A stretch of DNA of 64,000 nt, taken from positions 1 through 64,000 of the forward strand of contig DLPC01000011.1 in the NCBI GenBank assembly GCA_002478565.1, read 5' to 3'. The notes under the pieces are model-generated. The model had not been told where the DNA came from. It made no database searches and was given only the letters and a program-made list of their open reading frames with translations. Source of the DNA: Flavobacteriales bacterium UBA7468 (GTDB taxonomy: Bacteria > Bacteroidota > Bacteroidia > Flavobacteriales_D > Crocinitomicaceae). This document shows, in pieces, positions 1-8,080 of this stretch; the stretch's first letter is position 1, and the number at the start of each line of letters is the position of its first letter. A program made the translations under genes and the position numbers.

Positions 1-453
1 CCCACCACCCCCCAAGACTCCACCTCCCAAGATTCCACCCTTCGCGACAGCAATATTGTGATCACTAGCGTGATCGACACGCTCACCAATCGCACCCCGG
101 GCACCAATAATCTGCTTTATCACAAAGTAAAAACAGGAGAAAACCTGCGTCAAATTGCCCTCCGATACAATGTTTCTATTGAGCAATTGATGGAATGGAA
201 TGGCTTGCGCACCACAAACATTTATGTGGGCCAAAAACTCAGTATCTACTCAAGCCAGAGCGCACCAACCCCTTCGCCAACACCAACACCAACGCCAGCA
301 CCTCCAGCCAAAAAATACTATACGGTTCGCGCAGGAGATACTTTCGGAAAAATTGCGCAACGCAATAACCTCACCCAAGCTCAGTTGCAAAGACTCAACC
401 CTGGCGTGAAGGTCAACAGTATAGCTGTTGGTCAAAGAATTCGTATCAAATAG
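1..453 (+). CDS. LysM-domain cell-wall protein, C-terminal part (5' end cut by window)
   Basis: The reading frame is open from the first base, so the GTG at 58 is probably internal and the gene begins before the window. The visible part has a Ser/Thr/Asp-rich stretch, a LysM domain (about bases 115-245), a Pro-Thr linker coded by a short CCAACA-type repeat (about 265-305), and a second LysM (about 315-450) that ends the protein. LysM domains bind N-acetylglucosamine-containing glycans such as peptidoglycan. Two C-terminal LysM domains are common in MltD-type lytic transglycosylases of Bacteroidota, but the catalytic part is not visible, so enzyme identity is inference. The next gene follows after 6 bases. 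Confidence 0.8.
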   Translation, partial: PTTPQDSTSQDSTLRDSNIVITSVIDTLTNRTPGTNNLLYHKVKTGENLRQIALRYNVSIEQLMEWNGLRTTNIYVGQKLSIYSSQSAPTPSPTPTPTPAPPAKKYYTVRAGDTFGKIAQRNNLTQAQLQRLNPGVKVNSIAVGQRIRIK

Positions 454-459
454 TTTCCC

Positions 460-1215
460 ATGAAACTATCAGGCGTCATCATCACATACAACGAAGCCAA
501 AAACATCAGGCGTTGCCTAGACTCACTGCTAGAAGTTTGCGATGACATACTCGTGCTTGATTCTTTCTCAACCGATCAGACCGAAGCCATTTGCGTGGAA
601 TATGGCGTCCGTTTCGAAAAAAACGCTTTTGAGGGCCATATTCAGCAAAAAAACGAAGCCTTGCGCCGTGCAACCCATCCTTGGGTTTTGTCGCTAGATG
701 CAGATGAAGCACTTTCTGATACCCTGAAAAATAGCATCCTTGCATTGAAAGCGAGTAGCCCAGCTCCAGGAGCTTTTCAAATGAATCGGCTCACAAATTA
801 TTGCGGGACCTGGATCAAGCACAGCGGCTGGTATCCAGATACCAAAGTAAGGTTAGTTTTTAAAGAATTGGCACATTGGGGAGGCGTTAATCCGCATGAT
901 CAATTGATTCCGAATTCAGGGATCAAAGTTCAGCATCTCAAAGGAGACTTACTGCACTATTCGTACTATACCAAAGAGGATCATTTCAAGCAAATTGCTT
1001 ATTTCTCTCAAATAGCAGCAAAAGAACTTTATGCCAAAAAAGTGAGCAGTTCTTGGCCTAAAATTGTGTTGAAAGTAACCGCTCAGTTTATCAAAAGCTA
1101 CTTTATTAAGCTTGGTTTTTTGGATGGATTAGCAGGTTGGCACATTGCAACCCGGAGTGCCTTTGCCACTTTTCAGAAATACAGTATACTGAGAAAATTA
1201 GGTAAGAATGGCTAA
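460..1215 (+). CDS. Glycosyltransferase family 2, WaaE/KdtX-like
   Basis: A 251-residue GT-A fold transferase that probably adds a sugar to the lipopolysaccharide core or a related surface glycan at the cytoplasmic face of the inner membrane. The start shows the family signature GVIITYNEAKNI, followed by the nucleotide-sugar region LVLDSFSTD and the metal-binding motif LDADEALS. The mid-protein pattern with HSGWYPD and HWGG is typical of the WaaE-like LPS subgroup of GT2. Its ATG lies 6 bases after the LysM gene stop, and its end overlaps the GT9 gene by 8 bases, so the genes are probably cotranscribed. The sugar and acceptor cannot be read from sequence. Confidence 0.88.
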   Translation: MKLSGVIITYNEAKNIRRCLDSLLEVCDDILVLDSFSTDQTEAICVEYGVRFEKNAFEGHIQQKNEALRRATHPWVLSLDADEALSDTLKNSILALKASSPAPGAFQMNRLTNYCGTWIKHSGWYPDTKVRLVFKELAHWGGVNPHDQLIPNSGIKVQHLKGDLLHYSYYTKEDHFKQIAYFSQIAAKELYAKKVSSSWPKIVLKVTAQFIKSYFIKLGFLDGLAGWHIATRSAFATFQKYSILRKLGKNG

Positions 1216-2155
1216 ACCAAGATTGCACAAAATACTGATCTCTAGAACTGACGCCATTGGCGATGTGAGCCTGACCCTTCCTGTTTGTGTGGCTCTTAAG
1301 CAGCAATTTCCGGGGGTCGAACTGGTTTATTTGTGTCGTTCCTATACCAGCGCCGTGGTGGCTTGCTTTGAGCCAATCGATGACATTTTGGTTTATGAAG
1401 AATTAGCGTTGCTACCTTCCGAGGAGCGCCTTCAAAAATTACAAGGATTTACAGCAGTGTTGCATTTATTTCCAAATAAAACTGTTGCGGCGTGGTGTAG
1501 AGATGCCCGTATACCCTTGCGCGTCGGAACAGCCCATCGCTTGCATCATTGGTGGACTTGCAATTTATTGCCTTTTTTCTCAAGAAAACGCTCCGATTTA
1601 CACGAAGCACAATTGAATTTTTATTTAGCAAAGGCAATTGGCTACCCGAACATCCCCAACTGGCTGGAGATCAAGCAGACTACTTCATTTAAGGTCAAGG
1701 ATTCCTTACCGGTAGATTTTCAATCTTATGATTTTTCAAAAGTAATCCTGATCCATCCAAAATCGAATGGAAGTGGGGTAGAGTATCCAATTGAAAAATA
1801 CGCGGAATTGTCGCTTTTATTAGTTGAAAAAGGATTTGAAGTCTTTTTTACCGGCACTGAAAAAGAAGGACAGCTCTTTCGCAAACAAATCCCGAAAAAT
1901 GCTCAAATCAAAGACGTAACGGGCCTATGGGATTTAAAGACTTTTATCGCGATCATTTCTAAATCAAAAGCGCTCATTGCCTGCTCTACCGGACCCTATC
2001 ATTTAGCAGGGTTATGCCAGATTCAGGCTATTGGCTTATTTACCAATACAAGACCCATTCATCCGGGTCGTTGGGCTGCTATTGGCCCTCATTCAAAAGC
2101 GCTTACCGAGATAGAAACAATTAGCCCTCAACAGATTGCAGATGCACTTCAGTAA
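1208..2155 (+). CDS. Glycosyltransferase family 9 (heptosyltransferase-like)
   Basis: A 315-residue GT-B fold protein of the ADP-heptose:LPS heptosyltransferase family (GT9). The N-terminus has the characteristic ISRTDAIGDVSLTLPV pattern, and the C-terminal half has the donor-site region HPKSNG, FTGTEKEG and the GPYHLAG motif. It should act with the upstream GT2 on the inner core of the lipopolysaccharide. The gene starts inside the end of the GT2 gene (8-base overlap) and its end overlaps the next membrane-protein gene, which implies translational coupling. Whether the donor is a heptose or another sugar is not decidable here. Confidence 0.88.
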   Translation: MAKPRLHKILISRTDAIGDVSLTLPVCVALKQQFPGVELVYLCRSYTSAVVACFEPIDDILVYEELALLPSEERLQKLQGFTAVLHLFPNKTVAAWCRDARIPLRVGTAHRLHHWWTCNLLPFFSRKRSDLHEAQLNFYLAKAIGYPNIPNWLEIKQTTSFKVKDSLPVDFQSYDFSKVILIHPKSNGSGVEYPIEKYAELSLLLVEKGFEVFFTGTEKEGQLFRKQIPKNAQIKDVTGLWDLKTFIAIISKSKALIACSTGPYHLAGLCQIQAIGLFTNTRPIHPGRWAAIGPHSKALTEIETISPQQIADALQ

Positions 2156-2846
2156 ATTGCTTTCGCGTAATATCTTGTTAGCGGTCTTTGTGGCCGTTTA
2201 CAGCCTGGGTTTGATATCTCAAACTCATGGAATTGCTTGGAGCAGTCAATTGTTTTTCATGCAGGCAATGACACAGGGTTTATTAATAGGCCAATTTTAT
2301 TATTGGTTGCATGAACGGCCTTCTAAATATTTACAAGTAATATTGTTTTGCCTTAGCGGTATTTTTTATTTGTGGGCATTTCAAGGCTTGTGGTCGTTTG
2401 TATTTTTTTGGCTCTTGCTTTTGCTTTTATCCTTGCTGGCCTTCAACTATGAAAATGGCTTGAAGTGGAGGAAGATACCTTATCTCAAGAACTTTTTGAT
2501 TCCGGTTCTTTGGTTCATTTTTTTGAATATCATTCCTGGGATGTCCGGTGCCTTCCCGACGAGTGGCTCAATTTATATCCTTTTCTATTTTGCACTCAGT
2601 TTACAGGCAGATCGCGAAGATTTAGATCAAGATCATGGCCAAATCAAAACAATTGCAGGTTTATTGGGCACCAAAACCAGTGGGTATGTGGTAATTTTTA
2701 TGCTGGCCCTTTGCGCTTATTTATTACTACTTCCATTGACAGAGACCCTCATTCTTTTGGTAGTCATGAATCGGGAGCATTTCTTCCCCAAACGCAGTTT
2801 TGATAGCTTGCTATTCTTGCTTGGACTTTACTTTTTATTCCGTTAA
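2142..2846 (+). CDS. UbiA-like integral membrane protein (degenerate prenyltransferase)
   Basis: About 234 residues with several hydrophobic membrane segments. The segment ADREDLDQDHGQIKTIAGLLGTK resembles the second Asp-rich motif region of UbiA-family prenyltransferases, which is normally followed by a short loop and a Gly-rich turn. The first Asp-rich motif (NDxxDxxxD) expected in the N-terminal half is not seen, and the protein is shorter than usual family members, so activity is uncertain. I chose the ATG at 2142 over a TTG at 2136; it overlaps the end of the GT9 gene. Context suggests a role in envelope lipid or glycan metabolism, but this is inference. Confidence 0.6.
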   Translation: MHFSKLLSRNILLAVFVAVYSLGLISQTHGIAWSSQLFFMQAMTQGLLIGQFYYWLHERPSKYLQVILFCLSGIFYLWAFQGLWSFVFFWLLLLLLSLLAFNYENGLKWRKIPYLKNFLIPVLWFIFLNIIPGMSGAFPTSGSIYILFYFALSLQADREDLDQDHGQIKTIAGLLGTKTSGYVVIFMLALCAYLLLLPLTETLILLVVMNREHFFPKRSFDSLLFLLGLYFLFR

Positions 2847-2858
2847 GCGCAAGCTTTG

Positions 2859-2866
2859 TATCTTTG
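2859..2866 (+). promoter_or_regulatory. Bacteroidota -7 promoter element before leuS
   Basis: TATCTTTG matches the Bacteroidota -7 consensus TAnnTTTG, 18 bases before the leuS ATG. No clear -33 TTTG is seen at the right spacing. The TTG at 2864 lies inside this element, which argues against it as a start codon. Confidence 0.5.
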
Positions 2867-2884
2867 TGCTTTCTACAAAGAAGC

Positions 2885-5662
2885 ATGGACTACCAATTTA
2901 ACCACATCGAAGCCAAATGGCGCCAAATTTGGCAAGAGCGTCAAACGTATAAAATCACTGAAGATACGAGCAAACCAAAGTACTATGTACTCGATATGTT
3001 TCCGTATCCATCGGGTGCTGGTTTACACGTAGGGCATCCGCTGGGTTATATTGCTTCGGATATTTATGCACGCTACAAGCGCTTGCAAGGCTTCAATGTG
3101 TTGCACCCAATGGGCTATGACTCTTTTGGCCTCCCCGCAGAACAATATGCCATTCAAACGGGGCAGCACCCCGCGATTACCACCAAAGAAAATATAGCTC
3201 GCTATCGCCAGCAGCTCGACCTCATGGGCTTCAGCTTTGATTGGTCCAGAGAAGTGCGCACCTCAGAGCCAAGCTACTATAAATGGACGCAATGGATCTT
3301 CAAGCAATTATTCGATTGCTATTACGACCAGCAGTCCGATAAAGCAGAACGCATTTCAAAGCTCATTGCAGTCTTTGAAAAGGAGGGAAATTTAAACATC
3401 AATGCGGTTACTGACTGCACTGAAATTTTTGATGCCGCAACTTGGTTGGCTATGGATGCCCAAACCAAAGAAGCCATATTGCAACAATACCGTTTGGCTT
3501 ATTTGGCAGAAAGCTGGGTCAATTGGTGTCCGGCACTGGGCACGGTTTTGGCCAATGATGAAATCGTCAATGGCGTTTCTGAGCGCGGTGGACACCCTGT
3601 AGAGCAGAAAAGAATGATGCAGTGGTCTATGCGCATCAAAGCGTACGCAGATCGCTTGTTAACGGGCTTAGATCGCATCGATTGGACCGACGCACTCAAA
3701 GAGCAACAGCGCAACTGGATCGGAAAATCAAAAGGTGCAAGTGTGCATTTTCAGGTGAAAGGACATGATGCCCAAATTGAAGTCTTTACAACACGCCCAG
3801 ATACTATTTTCGGCGTCAGTTTCATGGTCTTGGCGCCAGAACATCCATTCGTACAACAACTCACTACCGCTGATCAGTTATCAGCCGTTCAACAATACCA
3901 GCAAGAAGCTGCACTCAAAACAGAACGCGATCGTCAGGCGGATGTAAAAAACATCACTGGCCAGTTTACAGGGGCCTATGCGGTTCATCCATTTACTGGT
4001 AAAGACATTCCAATTTGGATTGGCGACTACGTTTTGGCATCTTACGGAACCGGAGCCGTGATGGCAGTACCTTGCGGAGACCAACGCGACTACGATTTTG
4101 CCAAGCATTTTGGCATAGAAATTCCAAATATTTTTGCCGATCAAGACATTTCAGTAGCGGCATACACCGAAAAAGATGCTGTCATTGCTAATTCTGATTT
4201 TCTAAGCGGTTTACCGGCCAAAAAAGCGATGGAAACAGCCATTGCAGCTATCGAAAAAATGGGAATTGGTCAAGGAAAAACAAATTTCCGTTTGCGCGAT
4301 GCGGTTTTCTCTAGACAACGCTATTGGGGAGAACCTTTCCCGGTTTATTATCAAAACGGAATGGCTCATTTAGTACCTGATGAGCTATTACCTGTTACAC
4401 TTCCTGAAGTCGATAAATATTTACCTACTGAAGACGGCGAACCACCTCTGGCACGTGCTGCAAAAAGCGCGTGGTCTTGCCAACTAGGTGAACGCATGGA
4501 ATTCAATACCATGCCGGGTTGGGCAGGGAGTAGCTGGTACTTTTTGCGCTACATGGATCCGCACAACGACGAATTTTTAGTGAGTCCAGAGAAAGTAGCT
4601 TATTGGCAAAACGTTGACCTCTATATCGGAGGTTCAGAGCACGCTACTGGGCATTTACTCTATGCGCGTTTTTGGACCAAATTTTTATACGATCAAGGAT
4701 ATTTACCTTTTGATGAACCATTTGCAAAATTGATCAACCAAGGCATGATTCTCGGTAAATCTGCCATTGCCTATATTGGCCCAGATCAAAAAATGTATTC
4801 TTATGATTGCCTCCCTGCAGATCAAACTGCTTTTCGAGAAGTCAGGATACTCATTGACCTCATCAACGACGACGAAAGCATTCAGCTCGATGCACTCAAA
4901 CAATGGCAGCCCCAATATGCGAACCTAGAATTTGTTACTAATGCAAGCGGTAAAGTTTTAGTCAAAAGAGAGGTCGACAAAATGTCAAAGCGTTGGTATA
5001 ATGTAGTCACACCAGATGACCTCTGTGAGCGTTACGGTGCCGATACTTTGCGCATGTATGAGATGTTTTTAGGACCGCTCGAACAAAGTAAACCCTGGGA
5101 CACCAAAGGAATAACAGGCGTGCACGGTTTCTTGAAAAAATACTGGCGTTTATTCCATATGAGTGGCACCTTTGAAGTAACTGAAGGCGAACCAAGCCCT
5201 GCTGCTTTGAAAACCTTACACAAGACCATCAAAAAACTCCGCGACGACCTCGAGCGTTTTTCTTTCAATACTGGTGTATCGAGTTTCATGATTTGTGTCA
5301 ATGAGCTCACCGATCAAAAGTGCAATAACCGCCACATTCTTGAGCAACTGACAATCCTGATGGCGCCCTATGCTCCTCATATTTGTGAAGAGATTTGGTC
5401 CAAATTAAAGCCAGCAAGTAGCACAATCTTCAACGAAAGTTACCCAGAACTCAACGAAGCTTATTTAACTGAGTCTAGTTTTTCATATCCCGTTTCTTTC
5501 AATGGAAAGATGCGCATGAAGGTAGAACTGCCTCTGAATCTAAGCCCTGCTGAAATAGAAGCTGCTGTAATGGCCTTGCCTGATACACAAAAATGGCTAG
5601 AAGGAAAGACTCCAAAAAAGGTTATTATTGTTCCAGGGAAAATTGTCAACATGGTGCTGTAA
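2885..5662 (+). CDS. leuS: Leucyl-tRNA synthetase
   Basis: A 925-residue cytoplasmic class I aminoacyl-tRNA synthetase that charges tRNA-Leu. The HIGH motif appears as HVGH (residues 48-51) after FPYPSGAGL, and the KMSKS motif as KMSKR (about 699-703). The CP1 editing domain is present (TTRPDTIFGVSF, and GTGAVMAVPCGDQRD). An insertion of roughly 40 residues before NWCPALGTVLAND, rich in acidic residues, looks like the lineage-specific form found in Bacteroidota. The ATG at 2885 gives MDYQFNHIEAKW, the typical start. The gene is convergent with the MerR gene, 29 bases apart. Confidence 0.98.
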   Translation: MDYQFNHIEAKWRQIWQERQTYKITEDTSKPKYYVLDMFPYPSGAGLHVGHPLGYIASDIYARYKRLQGFNVLHPMGYDSFGLPAEQYAIQTGQHPAITTKENIARYRQQLDLMGFSFDWSREVRTSEPSYYKWTQWIFKQLFDCYYDQQSDKAERISKLIAVFEKEGNLNINAVTDCTEIFDAATWLAMDAQTKEAILQQYRLAYLAESWVNWCPALGTVLANDEIVNGVSERGGHPVEQKRMMQWSMRIKAYADRLLTGLDRIDWTDALKEQQRNWIGKSKGASVHFQVKGHDAQIEVFTTRPDTIFGVSFMVLAPEHPFVQQLTTADQLSAVQQYQQEAALKTERDRQADVKNITGQFTGAYAVHPFTGKDIPIWIGDYVLASYGTGAVMAVPCGDQRDYDFAKHFGIEIPNIFADQDISVAAYTEKDAVIANSDFLSGLPAKKAMETAIAAIEKMGIGQGKTNFRLRDAVFSRQRYWGEPFPVYYQNGMAHLVPDELLPVTLPEVDKYLPTEDGEPPLARAAKSAWSCQLGERMEFNTMPGWAGSSWYFLRYMDPHNDEFLVSPEKVAYWQNVDLYIGGSEHATGHLLYARFWTKFLYDQGYLPFDEPFAKLINQGMILGKSAIAYIGPDQKMYSYDCLPADQTAFREVRILIDLINDDESIQLDALKQWQPQYANLEFVTNASGKVLVKREVDKMSKRWYNVVTPDDLCERYGADTLRMYEMFLGPLEQSKPWDTKGITGVHGFLKKYWRLFHMSGTFEVTEGEPSPAALKTLHKTIKKLRDDLERFSFNTGVSSFMICVNELTDQKCNNRHILEQLTILMAPYAPHICEEIWSKLKPASSTIFNESYPELNEAYLTESSFSYPVSFNGKMRMKVELPLNLSPAEIEAAVMALPDTQKWLEGKTPKKVIIVPGKIVNMVL

Positions 5663-5691
5663 AAGTACCACTAGTAAAAAGTCAAGAGGAA

Positions 5692-6561
5692 TTACTGGAA
5701 AAGCTCAAGTAGGGTTGATGATCCTTTTACTTCGGTAATTAGACCACTGAGAGCTGTTGAATGTACATGGATTTGAGCACCGCCAGCCATCAGTTCGACA
5801 CCTGGTGCATCTGTCTTGAGCTGTTTGAAATAATTGGTAATGAAGTTTTGGTCGACTGCGGTTAACCAACTACTCAGTACTACCGTAGGCTTTAGTCTTT
5901 GAATGCAATCAATTAAAGAATCATACGGCAAACTCTGCCCCAAATAATAGGTGTAATATCCTTTACTTCGTAGTAAATATTGGTAAAATAACAAGCCAAG
6001 TTCATGCCAATCATGCTCTGGTAAGAAGAGTAGGGCAGAAGTCGAACTTTTATCTGGAATACCCAATTTATCTATTTCGGAAATAACTTTTTGACGGATC
6101 AAGTTTGAAATAAAATGTTCTTGGGCTGCAGAAATACTATTCACTAACCACATCACGCCAATTCTATCTAGGAACGGAATGAGATGCTCAGAAAATGTCA
6201 GCTCTAAACCTTTTTGATGGATGAGGTCGTTGAGGGTGTTTCTGAATAACTCTTCGTCTAGATCAAGAAGCGCAAGAATGAGTTTTTCCTCGGCGTTGTC
6301 AATAGCCGGGCTCAGCCTGATTTCAGTTACCAATGCATGAATGGCACTGGTTTCCATGGTGGCTATCTTAGAAATTTTAACTCCATTTTTATTGAGCAAG
6401 CTCACATTGAGTAAAAATGAAAGGTCGGCGTCAGAGTAAGTCCTGATTTGGGTATCGGTTCTTTCTGGAATAAGCATGCCATAGCGCTTTTCCCAGATGC
6501 GAATCGTGTGGGCTTTGATGCCTGTAAGTATTTCTATATCTTTTATTTTATATTCTGCCAT
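5692..6561 (-). CDS. MerR-family regulator with cobalamin-binding domain (CarH/LitR-like)
   Basis: A 289-residue regulator: a MerR-type winged helix (about residues 1-70, with HTIRIWEKRYG), a four-helix B12-binding cap and a Rossmann-like B12 domain. W138-x9-E148-H149 matches the cap motif of CarH photoreceptors, and D184-x-H186-x-x-G189 matches the lower-axial cobalt-ligand motif. It probably binds adenosylcobalamin and represses genes in the dark, releasing DNA on light. The residue after W138 is Leu where Thermus CarH has the His that ligates cobalt after illumination. No carotenoid gene is adjacent, so the targets are unknown. It lies divergent from engB. Confidence 0.88.
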   Translation of the reverse strand: MAEYKIKDIEILTGIKAHTIRIWEKRYGMLIPERTDTQIRTYSDADLSFLLNVSLLNKNGVKISKIATMETSAIHALVTEIRLSPAIDNAEEKLILALLDLDEELFRNTLNDLIHQKGLELTFSEHLIPFLDRIGVMWLVNSISAAQEHFISNLIRQKVISEIDKLGIPDKSSTSALLFLPEHDWHELGLLFYQYLLRSKGYYTYYLGQSLPYDSLIDCIQRLKPTVVLSSWLTAVDQNFITNYFKQLKTDAPGVELMAGGAQIHVHSTALSGLITEVKGSSTLLELFQ

Positions 6562-6613
6562 GGCTCATAGAGTTACTGCAAAACAACATATATTAAAGTT
6601 TGTTCAAAATGGG

Positions 6614-6643
6614 CAAAAATAAAAGTTTCAGGTAACTTTGCAA
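6614..6643 (-). promoter_or_regulatory. Putative minus-strand promoter of the MerR gene
   Basis: On the minus strand, TTG (6643-6641) and TATTTTTG (6621-6614) are separated by 19 bases, fitting the Bacteroidota -33/-7 pattern and reading toward the MerR gene. It overlaps the engB -7 element at 6633-6640, so the two divergent promoters may compete or share an operator. Confidence 0.4.
6633..6640 (+). promoter_or_regulatory. Bacteroidota -7 element before engB
   Basis: TAACTTTG fits TAnnTTTG and lies only 4 bases before the engB ATG, which would make a nearly leaderless mRNA. No good -33 TTTG is seen at 19-21 bases upstream. Confidence 0.4.
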
Positions 6644-6644
6644 C

Positions 6645-7235
6645 ATGCAAATCAAAAACGCAGAATTTAGCATCTCGAATACCGAAGTTTCTAAATGCCC
6701 CACAGACGGCAAACCCGAATTTGCCTTCATCGGCCGTTCTAATGTTGGGAAGTCTTCATTGATCAATATGCTCACCTCAAAGAAAGGTTTGGCCAAAACT
6801 TCAGGTACGCCGGGTAAAACCCAACTCATTAATCATTTCATTATCAATGAGTCATGGTATATCGTCGACTTACCGGGTTATGGTTATGCAAAAGTGAGTA
6901 AAAGCCAGCGCAATTCCTTTGAACGCTTTATTTCCGATTACCTTATCAAGCGTGAAACCCTCATGAATATTTTTGTCTTGCTCGATGCCCGGCTCGAACC
7001 TCAAAAAATCGACCTCGAATTCATGAATTGGTGCGGAGAGAAAGGCTTGCCATTTTCAATGGTATTTACAAAAATAGACAAACTCTCGAGCTCTGCTTTG
7101 CAAAAAAATCTTGCCAAGTATAAAAAAGAGATGCTCAAGTATTGGGAGGAACTCCCGCCGGTCTTTACGACATCAAGCGAGTCTGGCTTTGGCAAAGAGC
7201 CTTTGCTCAATTATATCGAACAGATTTTAGCTTAA
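6645..7235 (+). CDS. engB: Ribosome-biogenesis GTPase EngB/YihA/YsxC
   Basis: A 196-residue TRAFAC-class GTPase needed for assembly of the large ribosomal subunit. G1 is GRSNVGKSS (about residues 30-38), G2 lies around TSGTPGKTQ, G3 is DLPGYG and G4 is TKID. Length and the start MQIKNAEF are usual for the family. It is encoded alone, divergent from the MerR regulator and followed by yebC after 84 bases that contain a separate promoter. Confidence 0.97.
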   Translation: MQIKNAEFSISNTEVSKCPTDGKPEFAFIGRSNVGKSSLINMLTSKKGLAKTSGTPGKTQLINHFIINESWYIVDLPGYGYAKVSKSQRNSFERFISDYLIKRETLMNIFVLLDARLEPQKIDLEFMNWCGEKGLPFSMVFTKIDKLSSSALQKNLAKYKKEMLKYWEELPPVFTTSSESGFGKEPLLNYIEQILA

Positions 7236-7270
7236 GTCTTTTCAAAACAAGCTTAAGTCGTTTTTCGTAC

Positions 7271-7301
7271 TTGAATTTTCCTTCTGAATTCCTTATTTTT
7301 G
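7271..7301 (+). promoter_or_regulatory. Promoter of yebC
   Basis: TTG at 7271-7273, then 20 bases, then TATTTTTG at 7294-7301: a good match to the Bacteroidota -33/-7 promoter. The yebC ATG is 18 bases beyond. The TTG at 7299 falls within the -7 element and so is unlikely to be the start codon. Confidence 0.55.
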
Positions 7302-7319
7302 CCCCCAAAACTACACAAA

Positions 7320-8030
7320 ATGGGAAGAGCGTTTGAATACCGAAGAGCAGCTAAAGAAAAGCGTTGGGACAAAATGTCCAAAATGTTTCCGAAACTTGGA
7401 AAAGCCATCACTATGGCAGCCAAAGAGGGCGGAATGGATCCAGCCACTAATGCCAAGCTCAGAACCGCTATTCAAAACGCGAAGTCTGAGAACATGCCCA
7501 AAGACAACATTGAGTCTGCAATCAAGCGCGCTGCCCAAAAAGACATTGCTTCGTTCACAGAAGTCAATTACGAAGGCAAAGGCCCTCATGGGGTATTAGT
7601 CTATGTAGAATGCGCTACAGACAATCCAACGCGTACTGTTGCCAACGTCAAATCTTATTTCAATAAGGCAGGTGGCTCAGTAGTTCCAAATGGCTCTATG
7701 GAATTCATGTTTGCTCGCAAAAGTGTTTTTGAAATTACAAAAAACCCAGATCTTGATCCCGAGATGCTTGAACTAGAACTCATCGATGCAGGTTGTGAGG
7801 AAATCGAAATCGAGGAAGAACAAATCATTGTTTACGGAGATTACACGGCTTTTGGCACCATTGCCAAGGCTCTTGAAGATATGCAAATTGAAGTTCAAAA
7901 ATCAAGTTTGAAACGCATCCCAACAAGCCCGGTAGAATTCACTGAAGAGCAGCTGGTTGACATCGAAAAAATGCTCGATAAAATCGAAGACGACGACGAT
8001 ATCCAGCAAGTCTTTACCAATATTGCTTAA
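7320..8030 (+). CDS. yebC: YebC/PmpR/TACO1-family protein
   Basis: A 236-residue cytoplasmic protein of the YebC family, described as DNA-binding regulators (PmpR) and as factors that relieve ribosome stalling (TACO1, YebC). The start MGRAFEYRRAAKEKRWDKM and the stretches NMPKDNIESAIKRA and YEGKGPHGVLVYVECATDN are strongly conserved in the family. The C-terminus is acidic. The ATG at 7320 is chosen by these conserved N-terminal residues over an upstream TTG. It precedes the sprE-like gene by about 50 bases on the same strand. Confidence 0.96.
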   Translation: MGRAFEYRRAAKEKRWDKMSKMFPKLGKAITMAAKEGGMDPATNAKLRTAIQNAKSENMPKDNIESAIKRAAQKDIASFTEVNYEGKGPHGVLVYVECATDNPTRTVANVKSYFNKAGGSVVPNGSMEFMFARKSVFEITKNPDLDPEMLELELIDAGCEEIEIEEEQIIVYGDYTAFGTIAKALEDMQIEVQKSSLKRIPTSPVEFTEEQLVDIEKMLDKIEDDDDIQQVFTNIA

Positions 8031-8080
8031 TTTGCACACTAAAAGCGCATATTTTGCGTTATAAACCTCTTTTTGCTTTC

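Noticed and set aside
58..453. GTG start of the LysM protein at 58
   Set aside because: The frame is open to base 1, so the gene continues upstream of the window and the GTG is most likely internal.
2136..2141. TTG start for the UbiA-like gene
   Set aside because: ATG two codons downstream is preferred and the TTG adds only two residues.
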